Positions 24,814-34,908 of a stretch of 64,000 nt of DNA are shown one piece after another. The position numbers and the translations under genes are program-made. Numbering within the stretch: the first letter of the stretch is position 1; each line of letters opens with the position of its first letter. The notes beneath the pieces were generated by a model, which was not told the DNA's origin, ran no database searches, and worked only from the letters and a program-made list of their open reading frames with translations. Source of the DNA: Crenobacter caeni (lineage in GTDB: Bacteria; Pseudomonadota; Gammaproteobacteria; Burkholderiales; Chromobacteriaceae); the NCBI RefSeq assembly GCF_010435965.1, contig NZ_JAAGAA010000003.1, positions 1 to 64,000 on the forward strand, written 5' to 3'.

Positions 24814-26004
24814 ATGCGTGCGCCTTTGCAGGGAATCCGCGTCGTCGACCTGAGCCGGGTGCTGGCCGGCCCGTGGGCCAGCCAGCTGTTAGCCGACCTC
24901 GGCGCCGACGTGGTGAAGATCGAGCGCCCGGGGCAGGGCGACGACACGCGCCAGTGGGCGCCGCCGGCGAGCGACAACGGCACCGCCGCGTACTTTCTGG
25001 CCACCAACCGCGGCAAGCGTTCGCTGACGCTCGACATCACCCGCGCCGAGGGGCAAGCCATCGTGCGGCAACTGGTGGCGGAGGCCGACGTGCTGATCGA
25101 GAACTACAAGGTCGGCGGCCTCGCCAAGTACGGCCTCGACTACGCCAGCCTGTCGGCGGTCAACCCGCGCCTCGTCTACTGCTCGGTCACCGGCTTCGGC
25201 CAGGACGGCCCGTACGCCGACGCGCCCGGTTACGACTACATCGTGCAGGGGATGAGCGGGCTGATGAGCATTACCGGCCCGGCCGACGGCGAGCCGCACA
25301 AGGTCGGGGTGGCGGTGACCGACCTCTTCACCGGGCTTTACGCGGCCAACGCGGTGCAGGCCGCGCTACTCGAGCGCGCGACAAGCGGGCGCGGTGCACA
25401 TGTCGACATGGCGCTGTTCGATTGCTCGCTCGCCATGCTCGCCAACGTCGGCATGAACTGGCTGGTCGGCCGCACGGTGCCGCCGCGCCTCGGTAACGCG
25501 CACCCGAATATCGTGCCCTACCAGGTGTTCGCGTCGGCCGACGGCCACTTCATCCTCGCCTGCGGCAACGACCGCCAGTTCGCCGCGGTGTGCGCGGTGA
25601 TCGGCCGGCCCGAACTCGCGTCTGACACGCGTTTCGCGCGCAACCCGGATCGGGTCGCGCACCGCGACGCACTGACGGCCCAGCTGGCGGACGCCTTCGC
25701 CACGCGCGGCCGCGACGAGTGGCTTGCCCTCTTGGATGAGGCCGGCGTGCCGTGCGGGCCGATCAATACGGTGGACGAGGCGTTCGCCGACCCGCAAGCG
25801 GTGGCGCGCGGCATGTCCTTCGCGTTTGACGACGGCGCGGGCGGCACGCTGCCGCAGATCGCGTGCCCGCTGGTGATCGACGGCGAGCGCGTGCGTGCCG
25901 GGCGCCGCCCGCCCAAGCTTGGCGAGCACAGCGACGAGGTGCTCGCCGCGCTCGGCTACGGCGAGCGCGACATCGAAGGGCTGCGCCGCGACGGCGTAAT
26001 CTGA
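24814..26004 (+). CDS. gcdG: Class-III CoA-transferase, probably succinyl-CoA:glutarate CoA-transferase
   Basis: The 396-residue protein is a CaiB/BaiF (class III) CoA-transferase. Family segments are IRVVDLSRVLAGPWASQLLA, DVVKIERPGQGDDTR and HVDMALFDCSLAMLANVG, which contains the region of the catalytic aspartate. The C-terminal part carries GVPCGPINTVDEAF. It sits 10 bases downstream of gcdH with a strong AAGGAGG site. In Pseudomonas and in mammals the partner of GcdH is a class-III enzyme that activates glutarate with succinyl-CoA, so that role is inferred from context. Sequence alone would not exclude other dicarboxylate acceptors. Confidence 0.82.
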   Translation: MRAPLQGIRVVDLSRVLAGPWASQLLADLGADVVKIERPGQGDDTRQWAPPASDNGTAAYFLATNRGKRSLTLDITRAEGQAIVRQLVAEADVLIENYKVGGLAKYGLDYASLSAVNPRLVYCSVTGFGQDGPYADAPGYDYIVQGMSGLMSITGPADGEPHKVGVAVTDLFTGLYAANAVQAALLERATSGRGAHVDMALFDCSLAMLANVGMNWLVGRTVPPRLGNAHPNIVPYQVFASADGHFILACGNDRQFAAVCAVIGRPELASDTRFARNPDRVAHRDALTAQLADAFATRGRDEWLALLDEAGVPCGPINTVDEAFADPQAVARGMSFAFDDGAGGTLPQIACPLVIDGERVRAGRRPPKLGEHSDEVLAALGYGERDIEGLRRDGVI

Positions 26005-26036
26005 GGGTGAACGCTACCGGTAAAACGCTCGTTTGA

Positions 26037-26057
26037 TTTTGACGCACAGCATCAAAA
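26037..26057. promoter_or_regulatory. Inverted repeat upstream of ETF-QO
   Basis: TTTTGA (26037-26042) and TCAAAA (26052-26057) are inverse complements with a 9-bp spacer, in the 108-bp AT-rich gap between the CoA-transferase and the ETF-QO gene. The gap probably contains a separate promoter for ETF-QO. Confidence 0.35.
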
Positions 26058-26112
26058 ATTGCAGAATGCTATGCAATAAGCAAAAAGCCTGTGCGGGCGT
26101 TAAGGAGAAGCG

Positions 26113-27750
26113 GTGGAACGCGAATATATGGAATACGACGTGGTGGTCGTCGGCGGCGGGCCTTCCGGCCTGGCCGCGGCCATCCGTCTGAAGCAGCTTG
26201 CTGCGCAGACCGGGCAGGACCTGAGCGTCTGCCTGCTGGAGAAAGGCTCCGAGGTCGGCGCGCATATCCTGTCCGGCGCGGTGATCGAGCCCAGGGCGCT
26301 CGAAGAGCTGTTCCCGGACTGGAAGGAACGCGGCGCGCCGCTCAATACGGCGGCGAAGAAGGACCAGTTCCTGCTGCTGACCGAGACCGAGTCGGTGCAG
26401 CTGCCGACGCCGCCGCAGATGCACAACGAGGGCAACTACATCGTCAGCCTCGGCAACGTCTGCCGCTGGCTCGCCCAGCAGGCCGAAGAGCTCGGCGTCG
26501 AGATCTACCCGGGCTTTGCCGCGGCCGAAGTGCTGTACGACGAGGACGGCGCGGTCAAGGGCGTGGCCACCGGCGACATGGGCATCGGCAAGGATGGCGA
26601 GAAGACCGACGCCTGGCAGCCGGGCATGGAGCTGTGGGCCAAGCAGACCGTGTTCGCCGAAGGCTGCCGCGGCTCGCTGACCAAGACGCTGTTCGACCGG
26701 TTCGACTTGCGCCGCGACTGCGACGTGCAGACCTACGGCATCGGCATCAAGGAATTGTGGGAAGTCGCGCCCGAGCAGCACGAGGCAGGCAAGATCGTGC
26801 ACACCGTCGGCTGGCCGCTGAAGAACGACACCTACGGCGGCACCTTCCTCTACCACCTGGAGAACAACCAGGTGGTGGTCGGCTTCGTGCTCGGCCTTGA
26901 CTACCAGAACCCCTACCTGTCGCCGTTCGAGGAGTTCCAGCGCTTCAAGACCCACCCGGCGATCCGCAAGACCTTCGAAGGCGGCCGCCGTCTGTCGTAC
27001 GGCGCGCGCGCGCTGTCCGAAGGCGGCCTGCAGAGCCTGCCCAAGCTGACCTTCCCGGGCGGCGTGCTGGTCGGCGACACCGCCGGTTTCCTCAACATGC
27101 CGAAGATCAAGGGCACGCATACCGCGATGAAGTCGGGCATGCTGGCCGCCGACTCGGTGTTCGAGCTGCTGTGCTGCGAAGGCCAGGAAGGCAAGGAGGC
27201 GAAGGCCTACCAGGGCAAGTTCGAGAAGAGCTGGCTGTTCGACGAACTGCACCGCGCGCGCAACATCCGCCCGTCGTTCCGCTGGGGGCTGTGGGGCGCG
27301 ATGGCGTACGCTGCGCTCGACACCTATCTGTTCCGCGGCAAGGCTCCGTGGACGATGCGCCACAAGCACAGCGACCACGAATGCCTGCGCCCGGCCGACG
27401 AGTTCAGCCCGATTGCGTACCCGAAGCCGGACGGCAAGCTGACCTTCGACCGGCTGAGCTCGGTGTTCATCTCGAACGTCAACCACAGCGAAGACCAGCC
27501 GCCGCACCTGAAGCTGAAGAACGCCGCGGTGCCGATCGAGGTCAACCTGGCCAAGTACGCGGCGCCCGAGCAGCGCTACTGCCCGGCCGGCGTGTATGAG
27601 ATCGTCGGGCTGGATGAGGCTGAGCCGCGCCTGCAGATCAACGCGCAGAACTGTGTGCACTGCAAGACCTGCGACATCAAGGACCCGACGCAGAACATCA
27701 ACTGGACGACGCCGGAAGGCGGTGGCGGGCCGAACTACCCGAACATGTAA
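26113..27750 (+). CDS. Electron transfer flavoprotein-ubiquinone oxidoreductase
   Basis: The 545-residue membrane-associated flavoprotein takes electrons from ETF and reduces ubiquinone, serving acyl-CoA dehydrogenases such as GcdH. The FAD motif VVVVGGGPSGLAAAIRLK starts at about residue 9. A single 4Fe-4S cluster is held by cysteines at about 490, 514, 517 and 520, the last three in NCVHCKTCDIKDPTQNINW, a diagnostic ETF-QO segment. The GTG at 26113 has AAGGAG five bases upstream; the ATG at 26128 is too far from it. No etfA or etfB genes are in the window. Confidence 0.95.
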   Translation: MEREYMEYDVVVVGGGPSGLAAAIRLKQLAAQTGQDLSVCLLEKGSEVGAHILSGAVIEPRALEELFPDWKERGAPLNTAAKKDQFLLLTETESVQLPTPPQMHNEGNYIVSLGNVCRWLAQQAEELGVEIYPGFAAAEVLYDEDGAVKGVATGDMGIGKDGEKTDAWQPGMELWAKQTVFAEGCRGSLTKTLFDRFDLRRDCDVQTYGIGIKELWEVAPEQHEAGKIVHTVGWPLKNDTYGGTFLYHLENNQVVVGFVLGLDYQNPYLSPFEEFQRFKTHPAIRKTFEGGRRLSYGARALSEGGLQSLPKLTFPGGVLVGDTAGFLNMPKIKGTHTAMKSGMLAADSVFELLCCEGQEGKEAKAYQGKFEKSWLFDELHRARNIRPSFRWGLWGAMAYAALDTYLFRGKAPWTMRHKHSDHECLRPADEFSPIAYPKPDGKLTFDRLSSVFISNVNHSEDQPPHLKLKNAAVPIEVNLAKYAAPEQRYCPAGVYEIVGLDEAEPRLQINAQNCVHCKTCDIKDPTQNINWTTPEGGGGPNYPNM

Positions 27751-27770
27751 GTGTTGGTAGCCCCAAGGAG

Positions 27771-27798
27771 CCCGGCCCCGCGCCGGGTTTTTGTTTTC
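27771..27798 (+). terminator. Rho-independent terminator of ETF-QO
   Basis: A 6-bp GC stem CCCGGC/GCCGGG with a 5-nt loop is followed by TTTTTGTTTT. It lies 20 bases after the stop codon and would isolate the downstream leader region from upstream transcription. Confidence 0.85.
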
Positions 27799-27823
27799 TG
27801 CCAACAGCTTGCCCGCGCCACGC

Positions 27824-27852
27824 TTGACAAGGCGCACCCGCCTTGTCAGGAT
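27824..27852 (+). promoter_or_regulatory. Putative promoter with inverted repeat in its spacer
   Basis: A perfect -35 hexamer TTGACA (27824-27829) is followed 17 bp later by CAGGAT (27847-27852), a weak -10. A perfect 9-bp inverted repeat GACAAGGCG/CGCCTTGTC with a 4-base centre (27826-27847) fills the spacer, so a repressor bound there would block RNA polymerase. Transcripts would begin within a few bases of the leader-peptide ATG at 27860. Confidence 0.5.
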
Positions 27853-27859
27853 GACACGC

Positions 27860-27940
27860 ATGACTACCCGGATCCTCAGCAACGCCGCTTACTATTACTG
27901 GTACCGCTCCAATCATGGCGGCGCCTGCGGACTTGCGTGA
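27860..27940 (+). CDS. Putative 26-residue attenuator leader peptide with Tyr/Trp run
   Basis: A short ORF starts MTTRILSN and then reads Ala-Ala-Tyr-Tyr-Tyr-Trp-Tyr-Arg, with the five aromatic codons at 27890-27904, and ends in TGA at 27938. CAGGA lies eight bases upstream of the ATG; an earlier in-frame ATG at 27851 is also possible. The Gly-Gly codons at 27917-27922 (GGCGGC) can pair with GCCGCC at 27967-27972 in the downstream terminator stem, the arrangement expected of an antiterminator. This is the classical layout of ribosome-mediated attenuation by aromatic aminoacyl-tRNA level. I do not know of a published leader with this sequence, and the downstream genes are not recognisable aromatic biosynthesis genes. 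Confidence 0.6.
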   Translation: MTTRILSNAAYYYWYRSNHGGACGLA

Positions 27941-27960
27941 CCGAAAAACACCAAATCCAG

Positions 27961-27996
27961 ACAAATGCCGCCGCAGCCAGGCGGCATTTGTGCTTT
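27961..27996 (+). terminator. Attenuator-type terminator hairpin after the leader peptide
   Basis: ACAAATGCCGCC (27961-27972) and GGCGGCATTTGT (27980-27991) form a perfect 12-bp stem with a 7-nt loop, followed by GCTTTC, a short U tract. It lies 20 bases after the leader stop codon and about 50 bases upstream of the next gene. Its left arm overlaps the proposed antiterminator pairing with 27917-27922 (or CTGCGG at 27925-27930 with CCGCAG at 27971-27976). Confidence 0.65.
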
Positions 27997-28047
27997 CAGT
28001 CCTCTCCGGCACACGGACCGCCCAGGCAAAGTGGGGCCAGGGAGAAC

Positions 28048-28590
28048 ATGAGCATGGAGCAGGTCCTGAATATCCGCGCATCGGCCGTACCGGCACCGGC
28101 AGCGCTGCTGGCGCTGCGCGTCCTCGCCGACGCCGAGCCGCTGTCCCGTGGCGTACCGCAAGCTTGCCTGCCGCTGGGCGTCGACGTGGCGGAGTCGCTG
28201 CTGCCTGAAGTGCGCCAGTTGGCCATCCTGCTGGCGGCCCGCAGGCAGTTGCCGTGCTCGAGGACGCCCGACCGCCTGACCGACACCGCCGACTGGCTGG
28301 CCGCCCGCATCGTGCTGTTCGAACTCGCCTCGCTCGCGCTGCCGGCTGCCGAGCTGCCGCTGTTGGCCGAAGCCAACGCGCGCATCCGTGCGCTGGGCCA
28401 GGCGCTGGGCCTCTCCCTGCCGACCGCGCAGCTCGCGCCCTTGTCCGATGCGCAGGACGTACTGCTCGTCTACAGCCGGCTGCCGCTGTTGCCCGACGCG
28501 CTTTCGCGGCCACTGGTCGAGCGCTGCGCGCTGATGCGTTCGCTGGTGCGCCTGCGCGCGCAGCCCTTGTTCGCCCGGCTGGGCCTGTGA
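28048..28590 (+). CDS. Hypothetical 180-residue leucine/alanine-rich protein
   Basis: I do not recognise this protein. It is very rich in leucine and alanine, mostly predicted helical, with no signal peptide or clear membrane span. A central tryptophan-containing helix TADWLAARIVLFELASLALP (about residues 77-96) is the most distinctive part. It starts at an ATG with GGAGAA just upstream, directly after the leader peptide and terminator, so it is the first gene they could control. The next gene begins 20 bases downstream and is probably cotranscribed. Function unknown. Confidence 0.6.
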   Translation: MSMEQVLNIRASAVPAPAALLALRVLADAEPLSRGVPQACLPLGVDVAESLLPEVRQLAILLAARRQLPCSRTPDRLTDTADWLAARIVLFELASLALPAAELPLLAEANARIRALGQALGLSLPTAQLAPLSDAQDVLLVYSRLPLLPDALSRPLVERCALMRSLVRLRAQPLFARLGL

Positions 28591-28610
28591 CCCCCAACCA
28601 AAGGAAAACG

Positions 28611-28949
28611 ATGGACTACGAAGTGGTATCGCCGGACGACCGGCGTTTCAACAACCTGGTGCTGCTGGTGTACGCGATCCAGGCGATCAGCCTGTTCACC
28701 GGCCTGCCGGCGGTGATCGGCCTGATCATCAACTATCTGAAGCTCTCTGAGATGCGCGGCACCCGCTACGAGAGCCATTTCCGCTGGCAAATCCGCTCGT
28801 TCTGGTGGGCGCTCGCGTGGTCGGTGCTGGGCGGTGTGCTCAGCCTGATCCTGGTCGGCTACCTGGTACTCGGCGCCGTCTGGCTGTGGTTTGCCTACCG
28901 CGTGCTGCGCGGCTTTATCGCGCTGAACGACGGCCGCGCGATGCCGTAA
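28611..28949 (+). CDS. Small integral membrane protein, DUF4870-like
   Basis: This 112-residue protein has about three hydrophobic segments (roughly residues 17-43, 65-83 and 84-100). The order is typical of small DUF4870-like membrane proteins, with the conserved ESHFRWQIRSFWW motif between the first two. NYLKLSEMRGT precedes that motif. The function of the family is not established. The ATG has AAAGGA upstream and the gene lies 20 bases after the unknown 180-residue gene, so both would respond to the upstream leader. A terminator-like hairpin follows. Confidence 0.72.
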   Translation: MDYEVVSPDDRRFNNLVLLVYAIQAISLFTGLPAVIGLIINYLKLSEMRGTRYESHFRWQIRSFWWALAWSVLGGVLSLILVGYLVLGAVWLWFAYRVLRGFIALNDGRAMP

Positions 28950-28978
28950 AAAAACGGGCACCGCCTGTGACGGTGCCC
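28947..28978. terminator. Hairpin after the DUF4870-like gene
   Basis: GGGCACCG/CGGTGCCC forms an 8-bp stem with a 7-nt loop at 28956-28978, preceded by AAAAAAA. The U run is therefore on the minus-strand transcript; on the plus strand it lacks one. The remaining gap to 29165 has a second hairpin (CTCGGC/GCCGAG, 29010-29026) and no recognisable gene. Confidence 0.5.
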
Positions 28979-29165
28979 GAGCGGGCTCTGCGCGAACCTG
29001 TAAGCGTGACTCGGCAAATAGCCGAGGAATTCACTCATGATTTTACGGGATTGTGACTAGGCGCGGCGCACTGTTCCCGCCGGGCTTGACGCCGGTCAAC
29101 AGAGGACGGCGTGACAGCCGCCCCCCGCACGGGCACAATCGCGGCTCCCACCTGCCCAGGCCGCC

Positions 29166-29378
29166 ATGGATCCCGAACTGCTCTCCCTGATCGCCACCCG
29201 TACCATGCCCTACGGCAAGTACAAGGGGATGGTGATTGCCGATTTGCCGCTGGCGTATCTGACGTGGTTTGCCCGCAAGGGCTTTCCGCCGGGCGAGATC
29301 GGCCGCCTGCTGGCGCTGACCCTGGAAATCAAACACAACGGCCTCGCTGACTTGCTGCGGCCACTGAGAAAGCACTGA
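29166..29378 (+). CDS. DUF3820-family small protein
   Basis: The 70-residue protein carries the DUF3820 motif MPYGKYKGMVIADLPLAYL followed by TWFARKGFPPGEIGRLL. The family is widespread and small, and has been linked by name to quorum-sensing-regulated virulence factors, but no biochemical role is established. The gene ends three bases before the ATG of ylqF, so the two are cotranscribed and possibly coupled. Confidence 0.8.
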   Translation: MDPELLSLIATRTMPYGKYKGMVIADLPLAYLTWFARKGFPPGEIGRLLALTLEIKHNGLADLLRPLRKH

Positions 29379-29380
29379 AT

Positions 29381-30316
29381 ATGGCCATCCAATGGTTCCC
29401 CGGCCACATGAACAAGGCCAAGAAGGACGTCGCCGCCCGCCTCAAGGGCATCGACGTGGTGATCGAGATGCTCGACGCCCGCCTGCCGGCGTCCAGCGCC
29501 AACCCGATGATCAAGGCACTGTCGCGCGGCAAGCCGACGCTGAAGGTCCTCAACAAGCAGGATCTGGCCGACCCGAACGTCACCCGCCTGTGGCTGGACT
29601 GGTACAACGCCAAGCCGGGCACGCGCGCGCTGGGGCTGGACGCGTCCGAGCGCTCGCCCGCGCAGCGTCTGGTCGCCGCCTGCCGCGAGCTGGTCCCCAA
29701 CCGCGGCGGCCTGGAAAAGCCGATCCGCGTGATGATCTGCGGCATCCCCAACGTCGGCAAGTCGACGCTGATCAACACCATGACCGGGCGCAAGATCGCC
29801 AAGACCGGCAATATGCCGGGGGTGACCAAGGGCGAGCAGCGCATCCTGTTGGCCGACGACGTCGAACTCTACGACACGCCGGGCATGCTGTGGCCGAAGA
29901 TCGAGGTCGAAGAGGGCGGCTACAACCTCGCCGCCAGCGGCGCGGTCGGCCGCAACGCGATGGACGAGGAGGAGGTCGCGCTCGAATTGATCGCCTACCT
30001 GATGCGCCACTACGCGGACGCGCTGACCGCGCGCTACCGGCTTGACGACATCTCGGCGCTGCAGGACTTCGAGGTGCTGGAGATGGTCGCGAAGAAACGC
30101 GGCGCGATGTTCGGCGGCGGCCGCCCGAACATGCAGAAGGCGTCCGAGATCGTGCTCACCGAGTTCCGCGATGGCGTGATCGGCCGCATCACCCTCGAGC
30201 GTCCGGACGAATGGACGGCGTGGGTGAAGAAGGCCAAGGAATTGGCCGCGCAGCGCGCAGCCGAGAAGCAGGCGCGCATCGCCGAGTACGAGGCGAAGAA
30301 GAACAAGGGGCGCTGA
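29381..30316 (+). CDS. ylqF: Ribosome biogenesis GTPase YlqF/RbgA
   Basis: The 311-residue GTPase has the circularly permuted order of the YlqF/YawG group. G4 (NKQD) is at residues 58-61, ahead of G1 GIPNVGKST (121-129), and G3 DTPG is at 165-168. The N-terminal WFPGHMNKAKKD is the family signature. The protein assists late assembly of the large ribosomal subunit, around the central protuberance in Bacillus. The C-terminal basic tail (about 285-311) probably binds rRNA. It follows the DUF3820 gene by three bases, and a GTG-started gene follows it closely. Confidence 0.93.
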   Translation: MAIQWFPGHMNKAKKDVAARLKGIDVVIEMLDARLPASSANPMIKALSRGKPTLKVLNKQDLADPNVTRLWLDWYNAKPGTRALGLDASERSPAQRLVAACRELVPNRGGLEKPIRVMICGIPNVGKSTLINTMTGRKIAKTGNMPGVTKGEQRILLADDVELYDTPGMLWPKIEVEEGGYNLAASGAVGRNAMDEEEVALELIAYLMRHYADALTARYRLDDISALQDFEVLEMVAKKRGAMFGGGRPNMQKASEIVLTEFRDGVIGRITLERPDEWTAWVKKAKELAAQRAAEKQARIAEYEAKKNKGR

Positions 30317-30317
30317 G

Positions 30318-30779
30318 GTGTTCAAGCTGATGCCCTTGCTGCTGATCGCCGTCGGTGTCGCCGCATTCGCCTATCTTTGGCGGCTGGGCGAAACCGGCCG
30401 CGCGGCCGAGGCTTGGCCGCAGGCGGTGGGTGAGGTCACCGGGAGCCGCGTCGACACCCGGCTGCGCCCCGGCGGCGGCGACGCGAGCCGCCAAGAGCAG
30501 TACAAGGCCGAGATCCGTTACACCTACCGTTACGGCGGACGCGACTACCAGGGCGCAACCGTCGCCTTCCCAGATCCGGGCTACGGGCAGAGCCTCACGC
30601 AGGCCGAGGCGCGCGCCGCGCGCTACCCGGCTGGCACTCAGGTACGCGTCTACGTGAACCCGGCCAACCCGGCGCAGGCCTGCCTCGAGGCCGGCCGTCA
30701 CTGGACGGTGTGGGCGGGGCTCGCGCTGTGCCTTGCCTTTGTCGGCGCCGGTGTCGGCCTGCTCACCGGCATCCTCTAG
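30318..30779 (+). CDS. DUF3592-family membrane protein
   Basis: The 153-residue protein has two membrane spans (about residues 5-23 and 128-150) enclosing an extracytoplasmic beta-rich domain. The domain has YTYRYGGRDYQGATVAFPD and the closing YPAGTQVRVYVNPANPAQACLE typical of DUF3592. Function unknown; family members are small envelope proteins. The GTG start is one base after the ylqF stop codon, with GAGG overlapping the ylqF end, so it is the last gene of that operon. A bidirectional terminator follows. Confidence 0.75.
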   Translation: MFKLMPLLLIAVGVAAFAYLWRLGETGRAAEAWPQAVGEVTGSRVDTRLRPGGGDASRQEQYKAEIRYTYRYGGRDYQGATVAFPDPGYGQSLTQAEARAARYPAGTQVRVYVNPANPAQACLEAGRHWTVWAGLALCLAFVGAGVGLLTGIL

Positions 30780-30794
30780 CGCAAGCCACCCATG

Positions 30795-30829
30795 AAAAAG
30801 CCGCCTGTTGGTCACAGGCGGCTTTTTTG
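30795..30829. terminator. Bidirectional terminator between convergent DUF3592 and hpt genes
   Basis: AAAAAGCCGCCTGT (30795-30808) pairs with ACAGGCGGCTTTTTT around a short loop, giving a strong stem with U runs in both directions between two convergent genes. Confidence 0.92.
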
Positions 30830-30847
30830 TCGGCGGCGTCGCGCGGC

Positions 30848-31390
30848 TTACTTGAGCGCGCGGATTTCCGGCAGGTTGCGCCAGATGCCGCGCACGTCCA
30901 TGCCGTAGCCGAACACGTAGCGGTTGGGCACGTCGATGCCGACGAAGTCGGCGGTGATCGGCTTGGCCTGGTCGATCAGCTTGTTGGCGAACACGCCGCT
31001 GTAGAACGCCTTGGCGCCCATCTCCATCACCTTGTCGCGGATGGCAGCCATGGTGTGGCCCTCGTCGAGGATGTCGTCGAGCACCAGCACGACGCGGTCC
31101 TTCACGTCTTCCTTCGGCGCGGTGCGCCAGACGAGTTCGCCGCCGTGCGTCTTGTCGCCGTAGCGGGACACGTGTACGTAGTCGAAGTCGAGCGGGAACA
31201 ACAGGCGCGGCAACAGCTGGCCGGTGAACACGACGGCACCGCCCATCACCGACAGCACCAGCGGGTATTCGCCGGAAAGCTTCTCGGTGATCGCGGCAGC
31301 CATGCGGTCGGCCGCGGCGCTGACTTCCTCGGCGCTGAACAGCACGTCGGAGTTTTCGATGATGGCTTGCGCTTCGGCAAGATTGGGCAT
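30848..31390 (-). CDS. hpt: Hypoxanthine-guanine phosphoribosyltransferase
   Basis: This 180-residue purine salvage enzyme joins hypoxanthine or guanine to PRPP to give IMP or GMP. The PRPP-binding motif VLVLDDILDEGHTM is at about residues 101-114. The segment VSRYGDKTHGGEL is the flexible catalytic loop region, and the C-terminal FVGIDVPNRYVFGYGMD contacts the purine. The ATG is preceded by AAGGAG. It lies 53 bases downstream of galU on the same strand and may be partly cotranscribed with it. Confidence 0.93.
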   Translation of the reverse strand: MPNLAEAQAIIENSDVLFSAEEVSAAADRMAAAITEKLSGEYPLVLSVMGGAVVFTGQLLPRLLFPLDFDYVHVSRYGDKTHGGELVWRTAPKEDVKDRVVLVLDDILDEGHTMAAIRDKVMEMGAKAFYSGVFANKLIDQAKPITADFVGIDVPNRYVFGYGMDVRGIWRNLPEIRALK

Positions 31391-31443
31391 GGGGATGACT
31401 CCTTGGAGGAAGGGGTTACGGGCGCACGCACGGCGCCCTTCGT

Positions 31444-32319
31444 TTATTTGGGTGCGCTCGCGCGGCTGGCGAGGAAGGCGGCGAACGCCTCACCGACCTC
31501 GGGGTGTTCGAGCGCGAGGTCGACGGTCGCCTTCAGGTAACCGAGCTTGGAGCCGCAGTCGTAGCGGGTGCCGCGCAGCGGCAGCGCGAGTACCGCCTCG
31601 TCCTTCATCAGCGCGGCGATGCCGTCGGTGAGTTGGATCTCGCCGCCGGCGCCCGGTTGCGTCGCGACCAGCTTGTCGAACACGCGCGGGGTCAGGATGT
31701 AGCGGCCGACCACGGCGAGCGTCGACGGCGCGACATCCGGGTGCGGCTTCTCGACGATGCTGGTCACCCGCTGGTGGCCGCGCTCGTCACTCACTTCGAC
31801 GATGCCGTAGGCGCCGGTCTGCGCGCGCGGCACCTCCTCGACGCCGAGCACCGAACTGTGCGTCTCGTCGAACACCTTGACCATCTGTTCGAGCGCGCCG
31901 GGTTCGCCGTGCATCAAGTCGTCGGCGAGGATCACTGCGAACGGCTCGTTGCCGACCGCCGGGCGCGCGCACAGCACGGCGTGGCCCAGGCCGAGCGCCT
32001 CGGCCTGGCGGATGTAGATGCAGCTGACCGTCGGCGGCAGGATGCCCTGCACGATGTCGAGCAGCTTTTGCTTGTTGCGGTTTTCCAGCTCGGTTTCCAG
32101 CTCGTACGCCTTGTCGAAGTGGTCCTCGATCGAGCGTTTGTTGCGGCCGGTGATGAAGATCAGCTCGGTGATGCCGGCGGCGACCGCTTCCTCTACCGCG
32201 TACTGGATCAGCGGCTTGTCGACCACGGGCAGCATCTCCTTCGGACTGGCCTTGGTCGCGGGCAGGAAGCGGGTGCCCATCCCGGCGACCGGGAACACGG
32301 CTTTGGTGATCTTCTTCAT
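31444..32319 (-). CDS. galU: UTP-glucose-1-phosphate uridylyltransferase
   Basis: The 291-residue enzyme makes UDP-glucose for surface polysaccharides and sugar metabolism. The nucleotidyltransferase signature [20 protein letters not shown] occurs near residues 13-32, and [16 protein letters not shown] carries the metal/nucleotide-binding aspartate. The ATG at 32319 gives the standard [14 protein letters not shown]-terminus; the open frame upstream is ignored. It follows ligA by 90 bases on the same strand, the order found in related Neisseriales. Confidence 0.94.
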   Translation of the reverse strand: MKKITKAVFPVAGMGTRFLPATKASPKEMLPVVDKPLIQYAVEEAVAAGITELIFITGRNKRSIEDHFDKAYELETELENRNKQKLLDIVQGILPPTVSCIYIRQAEALGLGHAVLCARPAVGNEPFAVILADDLMHGEPGALEQMVKVFDETHSSVLGVEEVPRAQTGAYGIVEVSDERGHQRVTSIVEKPHPDVAPSTLAVVGRYILTPRVFDKLVATQPGAGGEIQLTDGIAALMKDEAVLALPLRGTRYDCGSKLGYLKATVDLALEHPEVGEAFAAFLASRASAPK

Positions 32320-32409
32320 CGAATCTCCTCGAGCAGGGCAGCAGAAGCTGCGCATTGTAGTGGTTTTGCCGCGCGGCCGGGAGGGGCACGCTGGCGCGGC
32401 GCGGTTTGT

Positions 32410-34908
<2,499 letters not shown>

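Noticed and set aside
29038-29061. Seven-codon micro-ORF (MILRDCD) after a GAGGA-like site
   Set aside because: Too short to support, with no following hairpin switch that would make it a convincing leader peptide.
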